This document shows positions 1 to 8,466 of a DNA stretch of 64,000 bases, in pieces. Both the position numbers and the translations under genes were made by a program. The stretch's first letter is position 1. Each line of letters starts with the position of its first letter. The notes beneath the pieces were generated by a model. The model did not search any database, was not told the origin of the DNA, and saw nothing but the letters and a program-made list of their open reading frames with translations. Source of the DNA: Sphingobacteriales bacterium (GTDB lineage Bacteria; Bacteroidota; Bacteroidia; Chitinophagales; Chitinophagaceae); assembly GCA_003963365.1 (NCBI GenBank), contig RXJG01000005.1, positions 260,811-324,810 on the forward strand. The letters run 5' to 3'.

Positions 1-173
1 AGTTAGTTATGCAACTAACCAAAGTTAGGTTTTTTCTTTTCCCTTCCAAATATTTAAACAGAAATTTCTTTTAAACCCGGGCAATAAAGGATTTGCAAGT
101 CCGTTTTTACCCCTTGATTGCCTGATTTTTTTCTGAATTTATTAGTTTAGAAACCCTATCCAAACAGTATCTT
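1..173. other. Non-coding leader with a short inverted repeat
   Basis: I see no gene here. Positions 2-8 and 13-19 form a 7-bp perfect inverted repeat (GTTAGTT / AACTAAC, 4-nt loop). It is followed at about 31-40 by a T-rich stretch and could be the tail of a terminator for a gene left of the window. The T-run lies 12 nt after the stem, so that reading is weak. The rest is AT-rich spacer before the transglycosylase start codon. Confidence 0.3.
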
Positions 174-1022
174 ATGAAAAAGCGGTTTTCCTTAGCAGTC
201 ATTATTATATTTTTTGTAGCAATTGGTTCATCTGCACAATCTGCATCACAGGCAGATTCTATCCTTCCCATTATTGATACTGCAGAAATAAAAGTTCCGG
301 AACTTACACTGGACGAATTAATCAAATTAAAAAACTGTATCGAGTTTCCTGATTTATTAAAAGGACATGAAGAAGAATCCCTGCCGTATATAGAAGGTTT
401 TGCCAAGAGAAGAAAAGAATATTTAATTCGCACCTATAATCGTGATCAACAATTCAGCAAAAAAATTTTACCCATCTTTAATCAGTTTGATCTACCGGCA
501 GAGTTAAGGGTGCTTATGGCATTGGAGTCAGCTTATAACCCTAATGCCCACAGCCGTGCAGGTGCTGTTGGCTACTGGCAATTTATGGATGTGGTTGCCA
601 GGGAATACCATCTCAAAATTCCGCAGGTAAAAATTACCCGTCACAAAACAAGAAGGGGTAAAGTAAAGTTGATTAGAAAAATGGTTGGGAAAAAAGATGA
701 GCGGAAAGATTTTATTAAATCAACCTATGCAGCAGCCCGTTATCTTAACGACCGCAAAAGAAATTTTAATAATGACTGGTTGTTGATTGTTGCTGCTTAT
801 AATTATGGTACCGGAAATGTGTGGAATGCCATGACCAGAAGTAAAAAAGAAAATCCCGGCTTTTGGGATATAAAAAAATATTTACCTGCTGAGACAAGAA
901 AGTATGTTATGAACTTTATTGCACTGAATGTTATCTTTCACAATTATGAAAAGTTTGTAAAAAACGAGCTGGTGTATGCAACCACTCCGGCTGATATTTC
1001 TTCCTCCCATATGATGCAATAA
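174..1022 (+). CDS. Lytic murein transglycosylase (SLT domain, MltD-like)
   Basis: This is an exported enzyme predicted to cleave the MurNAc-GlcNAc bond of peptidoglycan in the periplasm. Residues 1-22 form a signal peptide (hydrophobic 8-18, then SSAQS). The SLT fold covers about residues 100-260: the catalytic glutamate is E118 in ALESAYNP, followed by GAVGYWQF at 131-137 and AAYNYGTGNV at 207-216, all family hallmarks. It is 282 residues long with no LysM repeats, so it is shorter than E. coli MltD and lacks a wall-binding tail. A basic insert (about 153-178, rich in Lys/Arg) sits between the two catalytic halves. The radical SAM gene follows 43 nt downstream on the same strand and may be cotranscribed. 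Confidence 0.9.
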   Translation: MKKRFSLAVIIIFFVAIGSSAQSASQADSILPIIDTAEIKVPELTLDELIKLKNCIEFPDLLKGHEEESLPYIEGFAKRRKEYLIRTYNRDQQFSKKILPIFNQFDLPAELRVLMALESAYNPNAHSRAGAVGYWQFMDVVAREYHLKIPQVKITRHKTRRGKVKLIRKMVGKKDERKDFIKSTYAAARYLNDRKRNFNNDWLLIVAAYNYGTGNVWNAMTRSKKENPGFWDIKKYLPAETRKYVMNFIALNVIFHNYEKFVKNELVYATTPADISSSHMMQ

Positions 1023-1065
1023 ACAGCACGGGCTCCTATTGCTGTTAAAGTTATCTTTGCAATCA

Positions 1066-2097
1066 ATGCCGAGGTTCAACCGCAACGATAGCATCAATTT
1101 TATTTCCAAGCTAACTTTACCAAGAGTGTGGAATGCCGCTAAAGTAATCAGCAGTTATTACTTAAGCCGCTTATTAAATAAACCCATTCAGTGGGGTTAT
1201 CCTGTTTCCGTTTCTTTTGAACCCACTACTTCGTGTAACCTTCGCTGTCCTGAATGCCCCAGTGGCTTAAGAGCTTTTACCCGGCCAACCGGCATGCTGG
1301 AAAAAAGTTTTTTTGAAAAAACGATTGATGAACTTCATAAAGAGTTATTATACCTCATCTTTTATTTCCAGGGAGAGCCCTATTTAAATCCATCTTTCCT
1401 CGAGATGGTCAATTATGCTTCCCGTAAAAAGATTTATACTGCTACTTCCACCAATGCACACTACTTAACTGAAGAGGCAGCAAAGAAAACTGTAGAAAGT
1501 GGGTTGGACCGTTTGATCATTTCTATTGACGGAACCACGCAGGATGTATATCAGCAATATCGTGTTGGTGGAAAATTAGACAAAGTAATTGCCGGTGCAA
1601 AGAATATGGTGAAATGGAAAAAAGAGTTGAAGAGTAAAACACCTTTTATCATCTTCCAGTTTTTGGTAGTAAAGCCTAACGAACATCAGATGGAAGAAGT
1701 AAAACAATTAGCAAAAGACATTGGCGTGGATGATGTGTGGTTTAAAACTGCACAGGTATATGATTATGAAAATGATCCTAATCGGCTGATTCCTTCACTG
1801 GCTAAATATAGCCGGTACAAAAAAGATAGTAACGGTAGTATTGTTCCTAAAAATAAATTACAAAATCATTGCTGGAAACTGTGGCATGCTAATGTAATTA
1901 CATGGGATGGTATAGTAGTTCCCTGTTGTTTTGATAAGGATGCCATGCATCATCTTGGCAACCTGCAGATGCAATCGTTTAAAGAGGTTTGGAATAATGA
2001 TAACTACAAACAGTTTCGCCGGGAATTAATGACCAGCAGGAAAAATATCGACATCTGTGCTAACTGCAGTGAAGGATTAAAGGTGTGGGAAGATTGA
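1066..2097 (+). CDS. Radical SAM protein with SPASM-like C-terminus
   Basis: This is a radical S-adenosylmethionine enzyme of unknown substrate. The CxxxCxxC cluster ligands are C57, C61 and C64 (CNLRCPECP). The C-terminal 90 residues carry a further set of cysteines (NHCWKLW, VPCCFD, DICANC) typical of a SPASM/twitch domain that binds auxiliary Fe-S clusters. SPASM enzymes modify peptides, proteins or small molecules; nothing nearby identifies a precursor peptide. The start is the ATG at 1066; an in-frame TTG at 1039 would add nine residues but is less likely. A rho-independent terminator follows at 2111-2150. Confidence 0.85.
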   Translation: MPRFNRNDSINFISKLTLPRVWNAAKVISSYYLSRLLNKPIQWGYPVSVSFEPTTSCNLRCPECPSGLRAFTRPTGMLEKSFFEKTIDELHKELLYLIFYFQGEPYLNPSFLEMVNYASRKKIYTATSTNAHYLTEEAAKKTVESGLDRLIISIDGTTQDVYQQYRVGGKLDKVIAGAKNMVKWKKELKSKTPFIIFQFLVVKPNEHQMEEVKQLAKDIGVDDVWFKTAQVYDYENDPNRLIPSLAKYSRYKKDSNGSIVPKNKLQNHCWKLWHANVITWDGIVVPCCFDKDAMHHLGNLQMQSFKEVWNNDNYKQFRRELMTSRKNIDICANCSEGLKVWED

Positions 2098-2110
2098 TTG
2101 CCAGTAATAA

Positions 2111-2150
2111 AAAACCTGTCTGACCTTTGGTGCCGACCGGTTTTTATTTT
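2111..2150 (+). terminator. Intrinsic terminator after the radical SAM gene
   Basis: AAAACCTGTC (2111-2120) pairs with GACCGGTTTT (2135-2144) with one mismatch, and the 3' arm runs into TTATTTTT. It lies 14 nt after the stop codon. Confidence 0.65.
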
Positions 2151-2245
2151 TAGTACTGTTATTAATTATGCAGATAGGGATTGGTGAAATTGGTTATGTG
2201 GCAGGCTTTGCGTTGGTGTAGTCACGGGCTATATATAAAATTGTA

Positions 2246-2269
2246 CAGCGTAGACGCAGCCATACGCTG
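2246..2269. repeat. Short inverted repeat in an irregular spacer
   Basis: CAGCGTA (2246-2252) and TACGCTG (2263-2269) form a perfect 7-bp inverted repeat with a 10-nt loop. No T-tract follows. It lies 63 nt upstream of the small ORF at 2332. It could be a regulatory hairpin or debris of a lost gene; I cannot tell which. Confidence 0.35.
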
Positions 2270-2331
2270 AGTGAAAACAAACTACGCCGAGTTTGGAGTA
2301 ATTCAATTAAAAATCCATATACACCCAAAAA

Positions 2332-2628
2332 ATGAAATTAAATAAAATCGAAAAGCAGTATTTAGATAAAGCTATTATAAGAGGGGGGCTTTTTTTATTA
2401 GATGCGGATAGTGCAATAAAATTCATTGGAGCTTGCCAAGTACACAATATTGTTATACTCGGAGTCGATGCTTTTTTGTTATTTGACAACAAAACACAGC
2501 CGGTTATGGATTATAGTATTGATTTTACCTCCAATAATTATTCAAATTCAGCTTTTAATCGGTATAATGATTCAATTATCTTAATTGAAAAAAGGAAAGA
2601 TCTTTATTTTGAAATAATAACTAAGTAG
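2332..2628 (+). CDS. Small orphan protein, 98 aa, function unknown
   Basis: The ATG-initiated reading frame of 98 codons has no signal peptide or membrane segment. Residues 14-50 read as a small alpha/beta unit (two helices around a GACQVHNIVILGVDAF strand), followed by an Asn/Ser/Asp-rich part and a Lys/Glu-rich C-terminus. I have a vague memory of a similar pattern (helix, then ILGIDGF, then a Gln-Pro stretch) in small orphan proteins, some of which sit beside polymorphic toxins as immunity genes, but I cannot confirm any family and no toxin gene is present. Both flanks are non-coding and contain inverted repeats, so this may be a transferred cassette or a relic of one. It is probably expressed on its own. 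Confidence 0.5.
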   Translation: MKLNKIEKQYLDKAIIRGGLFLLDADSAIKFIGACQVHNIVILGVDAFLLFDNKTQPVMDYSIDFTSNNYSNSAFNRYNDSIILIEKRKDLYFEIITK

Positions 2629-2672
2629 TGGAAATGCATATTAACTCCGAGCAAACTCATTCCAAACATACG

Positions 2673-2710
2673 AACGTCTCCCCCAAGCCTTGTGCATAGT
2701 CTGGGACGTT
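2673..2710. repeat. Imperfect inverted repeat downstream of the orphan ORF
   Basis: AACGTCTCCC (2673-2682) pairs with GGGACGTT (2703-2710) with one bulged T. It lies between the orphan gene and the convergent hydrolase gene. There is no T-run on either side, so I do not call it a terminator. Confidence 0.35.
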
Positions 2711-2741
2711 GACGGAAATGAGGCAACTATCGCTGAATGTA

Positions 2742-3734
2742 TTATTGCTGTACCGGCTTCAACTGCAACACTTCTTTCATAAACTTTTCAATCTCTCTCT
2801 GCACTCCTTCCACATCATGTGATTTTATAGGTGATCCCAGCACATGATCACCGGTATTGGGCATGGCTACTTTTCTTTTGTTCACCGAAGCTAATTCATC
2901 ATACATCTTAAGCATAGCACTTACTTTTACCACACTATCCTGGTGAATAGCATCTTTATAATAGTAAAGCAACAACGCCGGTTGTTTTACATTTTCAAAT
3001 GTTTCTTTGGTCATACTTGTTTCCAGCATTTCCTGCAATGCAGAAACACCTTCGAGGCGGTAATGACTGTACCAATACTTTTTAAAAACATCCCGTTGGT
3101 CTTTTGAATCAACATAATCACCCTTCACAACCAAATGAGCAATCTGCAAACCCCAGTGATTATTTGCTACCCATGCATTAGGATCATTGATCTCAATATT
3201 GGGCGATAAAAGAATTACTGAAGCAATATCACCAGGGTAAGCGGCTGCTAATTGCAAAGCGTTGGTTCCACCGGTAGAAGTTCCCATCAATATTATTTTA
3301 TTGCCTAACTGTTTACCTATTGCCAATGCTTCTTTTGCCGATTGCCAGTATTTTTCTGCGGTAAGATTCATTAATGGTTCGGTTGTATCCAATCCATGTT
3401 CAGCCAACCGGCTTAAATAAAGATTACAACCAAACTCTTTTGCAATATTCTTATGTACAGGATTACCTTCTTCTTTTGATGCGGTAAATCCATGGAGGTA
3501 AACAATAGCGTATGCTGTTTTTTGTTTCAGTGAATCATTGGCCCAAACAATCTCGGCCTCATTTCCAGGCTTTATTTTATGTGCCGATTCTATTCGTTTT
3601 ACATATTCTTCAACCGGTGCACTGATTGCCGGCAATGTTTTTTCATACGAAGGTTCCTCCGGAGTAGGACCAAACAGGTACAGCATTGCCAGTATTGCTA
3701 CTATTATAAGAAGTACACGCAGGAATTTTTTCAT
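2742..3734 (-). CDS. Alpha/beta hydrolase, membrane-anchored or secreted
   Basis: This is a predicted serine esterase/lipase. It starts at the ATG at 3734 (330 aa), where residues 4-21 make a hydrophobic export or anchor segment; an upstream in-frame start would put charged residues before it. The fold is indicated by the oxyanion-hole YLHGF (79-83), the nucleophile elbow GTSTGG with S153, an acid in YYKDAIH and the histidine in TGDHVLGS near the C-terminus. The motif order resembles monoacylglycerol lipase-type carboxylesterases, but the substrate is unknown. It is transcribed away from the acyltransferase gene, with only about 80 nt between the two starts. Confidence 0.8.
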   Translation of the reverse strand: MKKFLRVLLIIVAILAMLYLFGPTPEEPSYEKTLPAISAPVEEYVKRIESAHKIKPGNEAEIVWANDSLKQKTAYAIVYLHGFTASKEEGNPVHKNIAKEFGCNLYLSRLAEHGLDTTEPLMNLTAEKYWQSAKEALAIGKQLGNKIILMGTSTGGTNALQLAAAYPGDIASVILLSPNIEINDPNAWVANNHWGLQIAHLVVKGDYVDSKDQRDVFKKYWYSHYRLEGVSALQEMLETSMTKETFENVKQPALLLYYYKDAIHQDSVVKVSAMLKMYDELASVNKRKVAMPNTGDHVLGSPIKSHDVEGVQREIEKFMKEVLQLKPVQQ

Positions 3735-3813
3735 CAGCAGAAATTTAAATTTTGACCTGAAATGTTCGATCAGCACAGTAAATTAACTAAATTACCAACA
3801 TAATTCAACTGCT

Positions 3814-4938
3814 ATGCAACCTGCTGTACGATTTACCGCCCTTGATGTTTTCCGGGGAATGACGATTTGCTTTATGATCATTGTCAACACTTCGGGAAAC
3901 GGAGCCACTACTTATGCGCCGCTTATGCATGCCAGCTGGCACGGATTTACTCCAACAGATTTAGTGTTTCCCTCTTTTTTATTTGCCGTGGGTAATGCCA
4001 TGAGTTTTGTGTTGCCAAGATGGGAGCAACAATCCAATGCGTATGTGGTAGGTAAAATTTTAAAACGAACTGCATTGATATTTCTATTGGGGTATTTAAT
4101 GTACTGGTTCCCTTTTTTCAGGCTTGACAGAAACTTAAATATTGTTTCTTTCCCCATCAGCGAAACAAGAATTTTGGGTGTGTTGCAACGCATTGCTTTG
4201 TGTTATGGTGCGGCCGCTTTAATGATTCATTTTTTAAAACTGCGCAAAACAATCATCATCAGTATTATTCTTTTAATTGGTTACTGGCTGGTTTTATTAT
4301 TATTTGGTGAGGCCGGAAAAGAGTTTACTATGACAGGAAATTTTGGTCAGAAGATTGACTTGTGGCTGATGGGTGAAAAACATTTATATCACGGCGAGGG
4401 AATTGCATTTGACCCGGAAGGATGGCTGAGTACTTTACCGGCTATTGGTAATGTGGTGGGTGGTTTTATGGTTGGCAAATTTGTACAGGAAAAGGGAAAA
4501 ACATTTGAAACATTAACCAAACTGATGCTGGCAGGCTTTGCTTGTTTGGTTATTGCTTATTTCTGGGATTTAAGTTTTCCTATCAATAAAAAATTATGGA
4601 CCAGCACTTTTGTTTTATATACAGTAGGACTGGATTGCATTATCATCTCCGCTGTTATTTATGTGATTGACTTTTTAGGTAAAACAAAATGGACCAGCTT
4701 TTTTGAAGTGGTTGGCCGCAATCCATTAGCTATTTATTTATTAAGTGAAATACTAGCCACGGTTTTATGGATGGTTCATACAGACCAGAAGACATCATTA
4801 TATCAATGGATATATAATAATATCTTCAGTTATGCAGGAGCATATTTTGGTGCATTCTTATTTGCAGTAGCCTATATGTTGCTTTGCTGGAGTGTGGGTT
4901 ACTGGATGGATAAGAAGAAAATTTATTTAAGAGTATAA
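3814..4938 (+). CDS. HGSNAT-like membrane acyltransferase (DUF5009/DUF1624 type)
   Basis: This polytopic inner-membrane protein has roughly ten hydrophobic segments in 374 residues. The N-terminus RFTALDVFRGMTICFMIIVN and the following HGFTPTDLVFPSFLF are the hallmarks of the heparan-alpha-glucosaminide N-acetyltransferase-like family. Characterised eukaryotic members move an acetyl group from cytoplasmic acetyl-CoA across the membrane to a glucosamine; bacterial substrates are not established. It is monocistronic, with a strong terminator 5 nt after the stop codon. Confidence 0.8.
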   Translation: MQPAVRFTALDVFRGMTICFMIIVNTSGNGATTYAPLMHASWHGFTPTDLVFPSFLFAVGNAMSFVLPRWEQQSNAYVVGKILKRTALIFLLGYLMYWFPFFRLDRNLNIVSFPISETRILGVLQRIALCYGAAALMIHFLKLRKTIIISIILLIGYWLVLLLFGEAGKEFTMTGNFGQKIDLWLMGEKHLYHGEGIAFDPEGWLSTLPAIGNVVGGFMVGKFVQEKGKTFETLTKLMLAGFACLVIAYFWDLSFPINKKLWTSTFVLYTVGLDCIIISAVIYVIDFLGKTKWTSFFEVVGRNPLAIYLLSEILATVLWMVHTDQKTSLYQWIYNNIFSYAGAYFGAFLFAVAYMLLCWSVGYWMDKKKIYLRV

Positions 4939-4942
4939 AAGA

Positions 4943-4970
4943 AAATCCCGCCTGATCAGCGGGATTTTTT
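4943..4970. terminator. Bidirectional intrinsic terminator
   Basis: AAATCCCGC (4943-4951) pairs with GCGGGATTT (4959-4967) around a 7-nt loop, with T-runs on the + strand and, read in reverse, on the - strand. It ends the acyltransferase gene and probably also the convergent gene that stops at 5012. Confidence 0.85.
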
Positions 4971-4981
4971 ATAACGATAAT

Positions 4982-5008
4982 TACATCGTACATCTAACAT
5001 TGTACATC
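4982..5008. repeat. Short GTACATC-type repeat cluster
   Basis: Three diverged copies of a TACATC/GTACATC unit lie head to tail just beyond the stop codon of the gene at 5012. This is a short degenerate array without regular spacing, so it is not a CRISPR. Confidence 0.35.
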
Positions 5009-5011
5009 ACT

Positions 5012-5986
5012 CTACCATCCCAGCACCCATGCAAAAATCAACGGCGCTACAATCGTAGCATCACTCTCTACAATAAACTTAGGTGTATGAATATCTAATT
5101 TGCCCCAGGTGATTTTTTCATTGGGAACTGCACCACTGTAAGAACCATAAGAAGTAGTAGAGTCACTTATCTGGCAGAAATAACTCCAGAAAGGAACATC
5201 ATGCCATTCCAAATCCTGGTACATCATCGGTACTACACATATTGGAAAATCACCGGCAATACCACCACCAATCTGGAAGAAACCAACTCCTTTACCGGAA
5301 GAATTATTACGATACCAGTCAGCTAACCAAACCATGTATTCAATACCACTTTTCACCGTGCTGGCTTTTAAATCATTTTTTATAACATAGCTGGCAAAAA
5401 TGTTACCTGTTGTACTGTCTTCCCAACCAGGAACAACAATAGGAATATTTTTTTCAGCTGCCGCTACAATCCAGCTGTCTTTGGGATCTATTTCATAATA
5501 CTGTTTTAAATCACCACTCAAAACAGTTTTATATAAAAACTCATGCGGAAAATAACGTTCACCCTTTGCCTCCGCTTCCTTCCACTGTTTATACAAATGT
5601 TTTTGTAAACGTCGGAAAGCTTCTTCTTCAGGAATACAGGTATCGGTTACACGATTGTAATGATTCTCCAGTAAATCCCATTCTTCCTGTGGTGTTAAAT
5701 CACGATAGTTGGGAATACGTTTGTAATGACTATGTGCCACCAGGTTCATTACATCTTCTTCTAAATTGGCACCGGTACAACTGATGATATCCACTTTTCC
5801 CTGGCGAATCATTTCGGCCAGTGAAATACCTAATTCACCGGTACTCATTGCGCCGGCAAGGGTCACCATCATTTTACCACCTTCCAGTAAATGTTGTTCA
5901 TAGCCTTTGGCAGCATCTACCAAAGCCGCAGCATTAAAATGACGGTAATGATGCTGGATGAATTGAGAAATTGGTCCTTTGTTCAT
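5012..5986 (-). CDS. Deoxyhypusine synthase-like protein
   Basis: 324 residues of the DHS fold, an NAD-dependent aminobutyl-transfer family. The conserved lysine that carries the enzyme-imine intermediate in DHS corresponds to K296 in ITWGKLD, preceded by SGAVPNE as in the eukaryotic SGARPDE. TLAGAMSTGELG (42-53) and IISCTGANLEED (67-78) match the NAD-binding region, and IPIVVPGWEDSTTGN (181-195) the substrate loop. Bacteria have no eIF5A, so the acceptor is probably a small polyamine (some bacterial relatives make homospermidine-type products), but I cannot name the product here. I choose the ATG at 5986 because the upstream in-frame extension is unlike the family and a candidate promoter lies inside it. 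Confidence 0.85.
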   Translation of the reverse strand: MNKGPISQFIQHHYRHFNAAALVDAAKGYEQHLLEGGKMMVTLAGAMSTGELGISLAEMIRQGKVDIISCTGANLEEDVMNLVAHSHYKRIPNYRDLTPQEEWDLLENHYNRVTDTCIPEEEAFRRLQKHLYKQWKEAEAKGERYFPHEFLYKTVLSGDLKQYYEIDPKDSWIVAAAEKNIPIVVPGWEDSTTGNIFASYVIKNDLKASTVKSGIEYMVWLADWYRNNSSGKGVGFFQIGGGIAGDFPICVVPMMYQDLEWHDVPFWSYFCQISDSTTSYGSYSGAVPNEKITWGKLDIHTPKFIVESDATIVAPLIFAWVLGW

Positions 5987-6051
5987 TAATATAATTTTTA
6001 AATGACCGCCTTCTGATCCCGCCACCAGCGGGAGACTTTGCGAAAGAGCCG

Positions 6052-6059
6052 CAAAAGTA
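6052..6059 (-). promoter_or_regulatory. Candidate -7 box for the DHS-like gene
   Basis: TACTTTTG on the minus strand matches the Bacteroidota -7 consensus TAnnTTTG exactly, 66 nt upstream of the ATG at 5986. I see no convincing TTTG element at -33, so this rests on one box only. Confidence 0.35.
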
Positions 6060-6312
6060 AACTTTTTATTCTTTGAAGCAGCCATCACGGAATTAATTAA
6101 TTGTTTAAAAATAAAAGGATATAAAATATGCGGCTTATTAAAATTATTTATATCAGCGGTGGTTGTTATATTAGCCCTGTCTTGCATTAAAAAATTTCTA
6201 TGGTTGAAAAAGTATATTCTAATTTTACAAGATGTGTATTAAGTATTTGGGATATTTTAAAGAATGGTTACCGGTATTCAAACTCAGCAGGTAATGTGGT
6301 ATATTTTGAAAG

Positions 6313-6333
6313 AACCGGACAAATTCACCGGTT
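6313..6333. promoter_or_regulatory. Inverted repeat upstream of the uronate operon, possible operator
   Basis: AACCGG (6313-6318) and CCGGTT (6328-6333) form perfect 6-bp arms with a 9-nt spacer, 76 nt before the first gene of the operon. The size and placement suit a dimeric repressor, but no regulator gene is in the window, so this is inference. Confidence 0.35.
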
Positions 6334-6408
6334 TGTTATACGTTTGATAAACACCTGCAGGAACCATAGTTTTGACTGAATTAAAACCGATGCATATTAC
6401 TGGTTAAA

Positions 6409-7239
6409 ATGTTGAACATGGGTGTCCAAAAATTATTTTCACTGGAAGGAAAAGTAATTGTAGTAACCGGGGCAACAGGTGTACTCGGTACTTCTTTTGT
6501 CAATGCAATTGCTGAAGCCGGTGGTACTGTCATTATCACGGGGAAAAATGAAGAATTATGTATCAGCAGGGCCAATGAAGTTGTTGCCGGTGGCGGTAAA
6601 GCAATGGGATTATATTGCAATGTTTTGGATGAGGAAATTGTGGTAGAAGCAAAAGAAAAAATTTTAAAGACATTTGGAAAAATTGACGGCCTTGTTAATG
6701 CAGCTGGTGGTAATGTACCCGAAGCAGTGGTGGAGGAAGGCGCTGATATTTTTAACATGAATATTGAAGGAATGAAAAAAGCATTGGTGCTCAATTTATG
6801 GGGAACTATTATTCCATCCCAGGTTTTTGGTGCTGCCATGGCAAAAAACGGTAAAGGCAGCATCGTAAACATTTCTTCTGTAAGTCCTAAAAACGCCCTA
6901 ACAAAAGTATTGGGTTATAGTATGGGCAAAGCAGCGATAGATATTTACACCAAATGGTTTGCGGTGGAAGTGGCAAACCGTTATGGTGATAAAATAAGAG
7001 TGAATGCCATAACCCCGGGTTTCTTTTTAACCAAACAAAATAAATCATTACTTACTAATGAAGATGGCAGTTATAAAGAAAGAGCCAATAAAATTATACA
7101 GCATACCCCCTTTAAAAAGTTTGGCGAACCCGATGATTTAAAAGGGGCATTGATTTACCTGTTAAGTGATGCCTCCTCATTTGTTACCGGAACAGAAATA
7201 TGTGTAGATGGTGGATTTACAAAATTTAGCGGGGTATAA
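6409..7239 (+). CDS. SDR oxidoreductase, probable D-mannonate (fructuronate) oxidoreductase
   Basis: This is a classical short-chain dehydrogenase: the nucleotide-binding TGATGVLG is at 20-27, NAAG at 97-100, the catalytic serine in NISSVS (154-159) and the Y170-x3-K174 pair. The C-terminus ends in the usual TEICVDGGF motif. Context gives the substrate. It is the first gene of an operon that has uronate isomerase and mannonate dehydratase but no UxuB of the long-chain dehydrogenase family, so it should reduce fructuronate (and perhaps tagaturonate) to the aldonate. That assignment is inferred from position. A second ATG at 6418 is also possible. The gap to uxuA is 12 nt. Confidence 0.8.
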   Translation: MLNMGVQKLFSLEGKVIVVTGATGVLGTSFVNAIAEAGGTVIITGKNEELCISRANEVVAGGGKAMGLYCNVLDEEIVVEAKEKILKTFGKIDGLVNAAGGNVPEAVVEEGADIFNMNIEGMKKALVLNLWGTIIPSQVFGAAMAKNGKGSIVNISSVSPKNALTKVLGYSMGKAAIDIYTKWFAVEVANRYGDKIRVNAITPGFFLTKQNKSLLTNEDGSYKERANKIIQHTPFKKFGEPDDLKGALIYLLSDASSFVTGTEICVDGGFTKFSGV

Positions 7240-7251
7240 TTATTTATAACC

Positions 7252-8463
7252 ATGAAAGCTCAATTTGTTTCGTATAAAAATACAGGTAAAAGAATGGAAC
7301 AAACCATGCGTTGGTTTGGCCCGCAGGACCCGGTAAGTCTTGCTGATATAAAACAGGCAGGATGCACAGGTGTTGTTACCGCATTACACCATATTGCCAA
7401 TGGAGAGATTTGGAGTAATGAAGAAATTCAAAAACGTAAAAATGAAATTGAAGCTGCGGGCTTAACCTGGAGTGTGGTGGAAAGTGTGCCGGTACATGAA
7501 GCCATCAAAACACAAACCGGTAAGTTTAAAACCTATATTGAAAACTACCAGCAATCCATCCGCAACCTGGCAGCCTGCAATATAAAAATTGTTACCTACA
7601 ATTTTATGCCGGTGCTTGACTGGACAAGAACAGATTTAAGCTATACAGTGGATGATGGCAGTAAAGCATTGCGTTTTGAGAAAGCCGCTTTCATAGCTTT
7701 TGATGTATTTATCTTAAAAAGAAAGAATGCCATTAATGATTATACAAAAGAAGAATTGGAGAGAGCAGAAAAGAGATTTGTTTTAATGAGTGATGATGAA
7801 AAAAAATTACTACAGAAAAATATAATTGCCGGTTTGCCCGGCAGTGAAGAAAGTTTTACACCTAGGCAGCTTCAGCAGGCATTAGATGAATATAAAAACA
7901 TTGATACAGATAAATTACGCAGTCACCTTATTTATTTCTTAAAGGAAATTATTCCTGTTGCGGAAGAAGCGGGTGTAAAAATGGCTATCCATCCTGATGA
8001 TCCTCCTTATTCCATACTTGGTTTGCCAAGAGTGGTGAGTACCGCAGCGGATATAGAAACGTTGGTTGATGCTGTTCCTTCGCTCAGCAATGGGCTTTGT
8101 TTTTGTACCGGTTCATTTGGCGTAAGGAAAGACAATGACTTACCGGGCATGATTAAAAAATTTGCCAACCGCATTCACTTCATTCATCTTCGCAGTACCA
8201 CGAGAAACGAGCTGGGTGATTTTTATGAAGACAATCACCTGGAAGGTGATGTAGATATGTATGCAGTAATTAAAGAAATAGTAACAATCATGCAGGAACG
8301 CAATGTGTCTATTCCTGTCAGACCCGACCATGGTCACCAGATGCTGGATGATTTGTATAAAAAAACAAACCCGGGTTACTCAGCAATAGGTAGATTAAGA
8401 GGATTGGCTGAAATAAGAGGAGTTGAACTGGGAATTTTAAGAAGTTTAGCGGCAACAAAATAA
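7252..8463 (+). CDS. uxuA: Mannonate dehydratase UxuA
   Basis: This cytoplasmic enzyme dehydrates D-mannonate to 2-keto-3-deoxygluconate. [18 protein letters not shown] near the start and MAIHPDDPP (about 244-252), IHFIHLRS and RPDHGHQM near the C-terminus are the conserved TIM-barrel and metal-binding segments of the family. 403 residues is the normal length. The ATG at 7294, in front of EQTMRWFGP, would match family N-termini better than the one at 7252; the choice is open. It is the second gene of the six-gene uronate operon, 3 nt before uxaC. Confidence 0.93.
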   Translation: MKAQFVSYKNTGKRMEQTMRWFGPQDPVSLADIKQAGCTGVVTALHHIANGEIWSNEEIQKRKNEIEAAGLTWSVVESVPVHEAIKTQTGKFKTYIENYQQSIRNLAACNIKIVTYNFMPVLDWTRTDLSYTVDDGSKALRFEKAAFIAFDVFILKRKNAINDYTKEELERAEKRFVLMSDDEKKLLQKNIIAGLPGSEESFTPRQLQQALDEYKNIDTDKLRSHLIYFLKEIIPVAEEAGVKMAIHPDDPPYSILGLPRVVSTAADIETLVDAVPSLSNGLCFCTGSFGVRKDNDLPGMIKKFANRIHFIHLRSTTRNELGDFYEDNHLEGDVDMYAVIKEIVTIMQERNVSIPVRPDHGHQMLDDLYKKTNPGYSAIGRLRGLAEIRGVELGILRSLAATK

Positions 8464-8466
8464 AAA

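Larger units (their letters stand above)
5987..6408. other. Divergent intergenic region, about 420 nt
   Basis: This separates the DHS-like gene (left) from the uronate operon (right). An open frame continues upstream of the DHS-like gene to 6187, but its translation looks non-native. The region holds a candidate promoter box for the left gene, an AACCGG-N9-CCGGTT inverted repeat nearer the operon, and otherwise AT-rich spacer. I see no RNA gene. Confidence 0.5.

Noticed and set aside
2629-2741. Relic of an aminotransferase or transposase in the frame reading VWDVDGNEA
   Set aside because: A short open stretch on the plus strand suggests this, but it is too brief and I could not match it to a family.
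5987-6187. N-terminal extension of the DHS-like protein
   Set aside because: The extra 67 codons have no match to the family and contain a candidate promoter box; the ATG at 5986 gives a normal-length protein.
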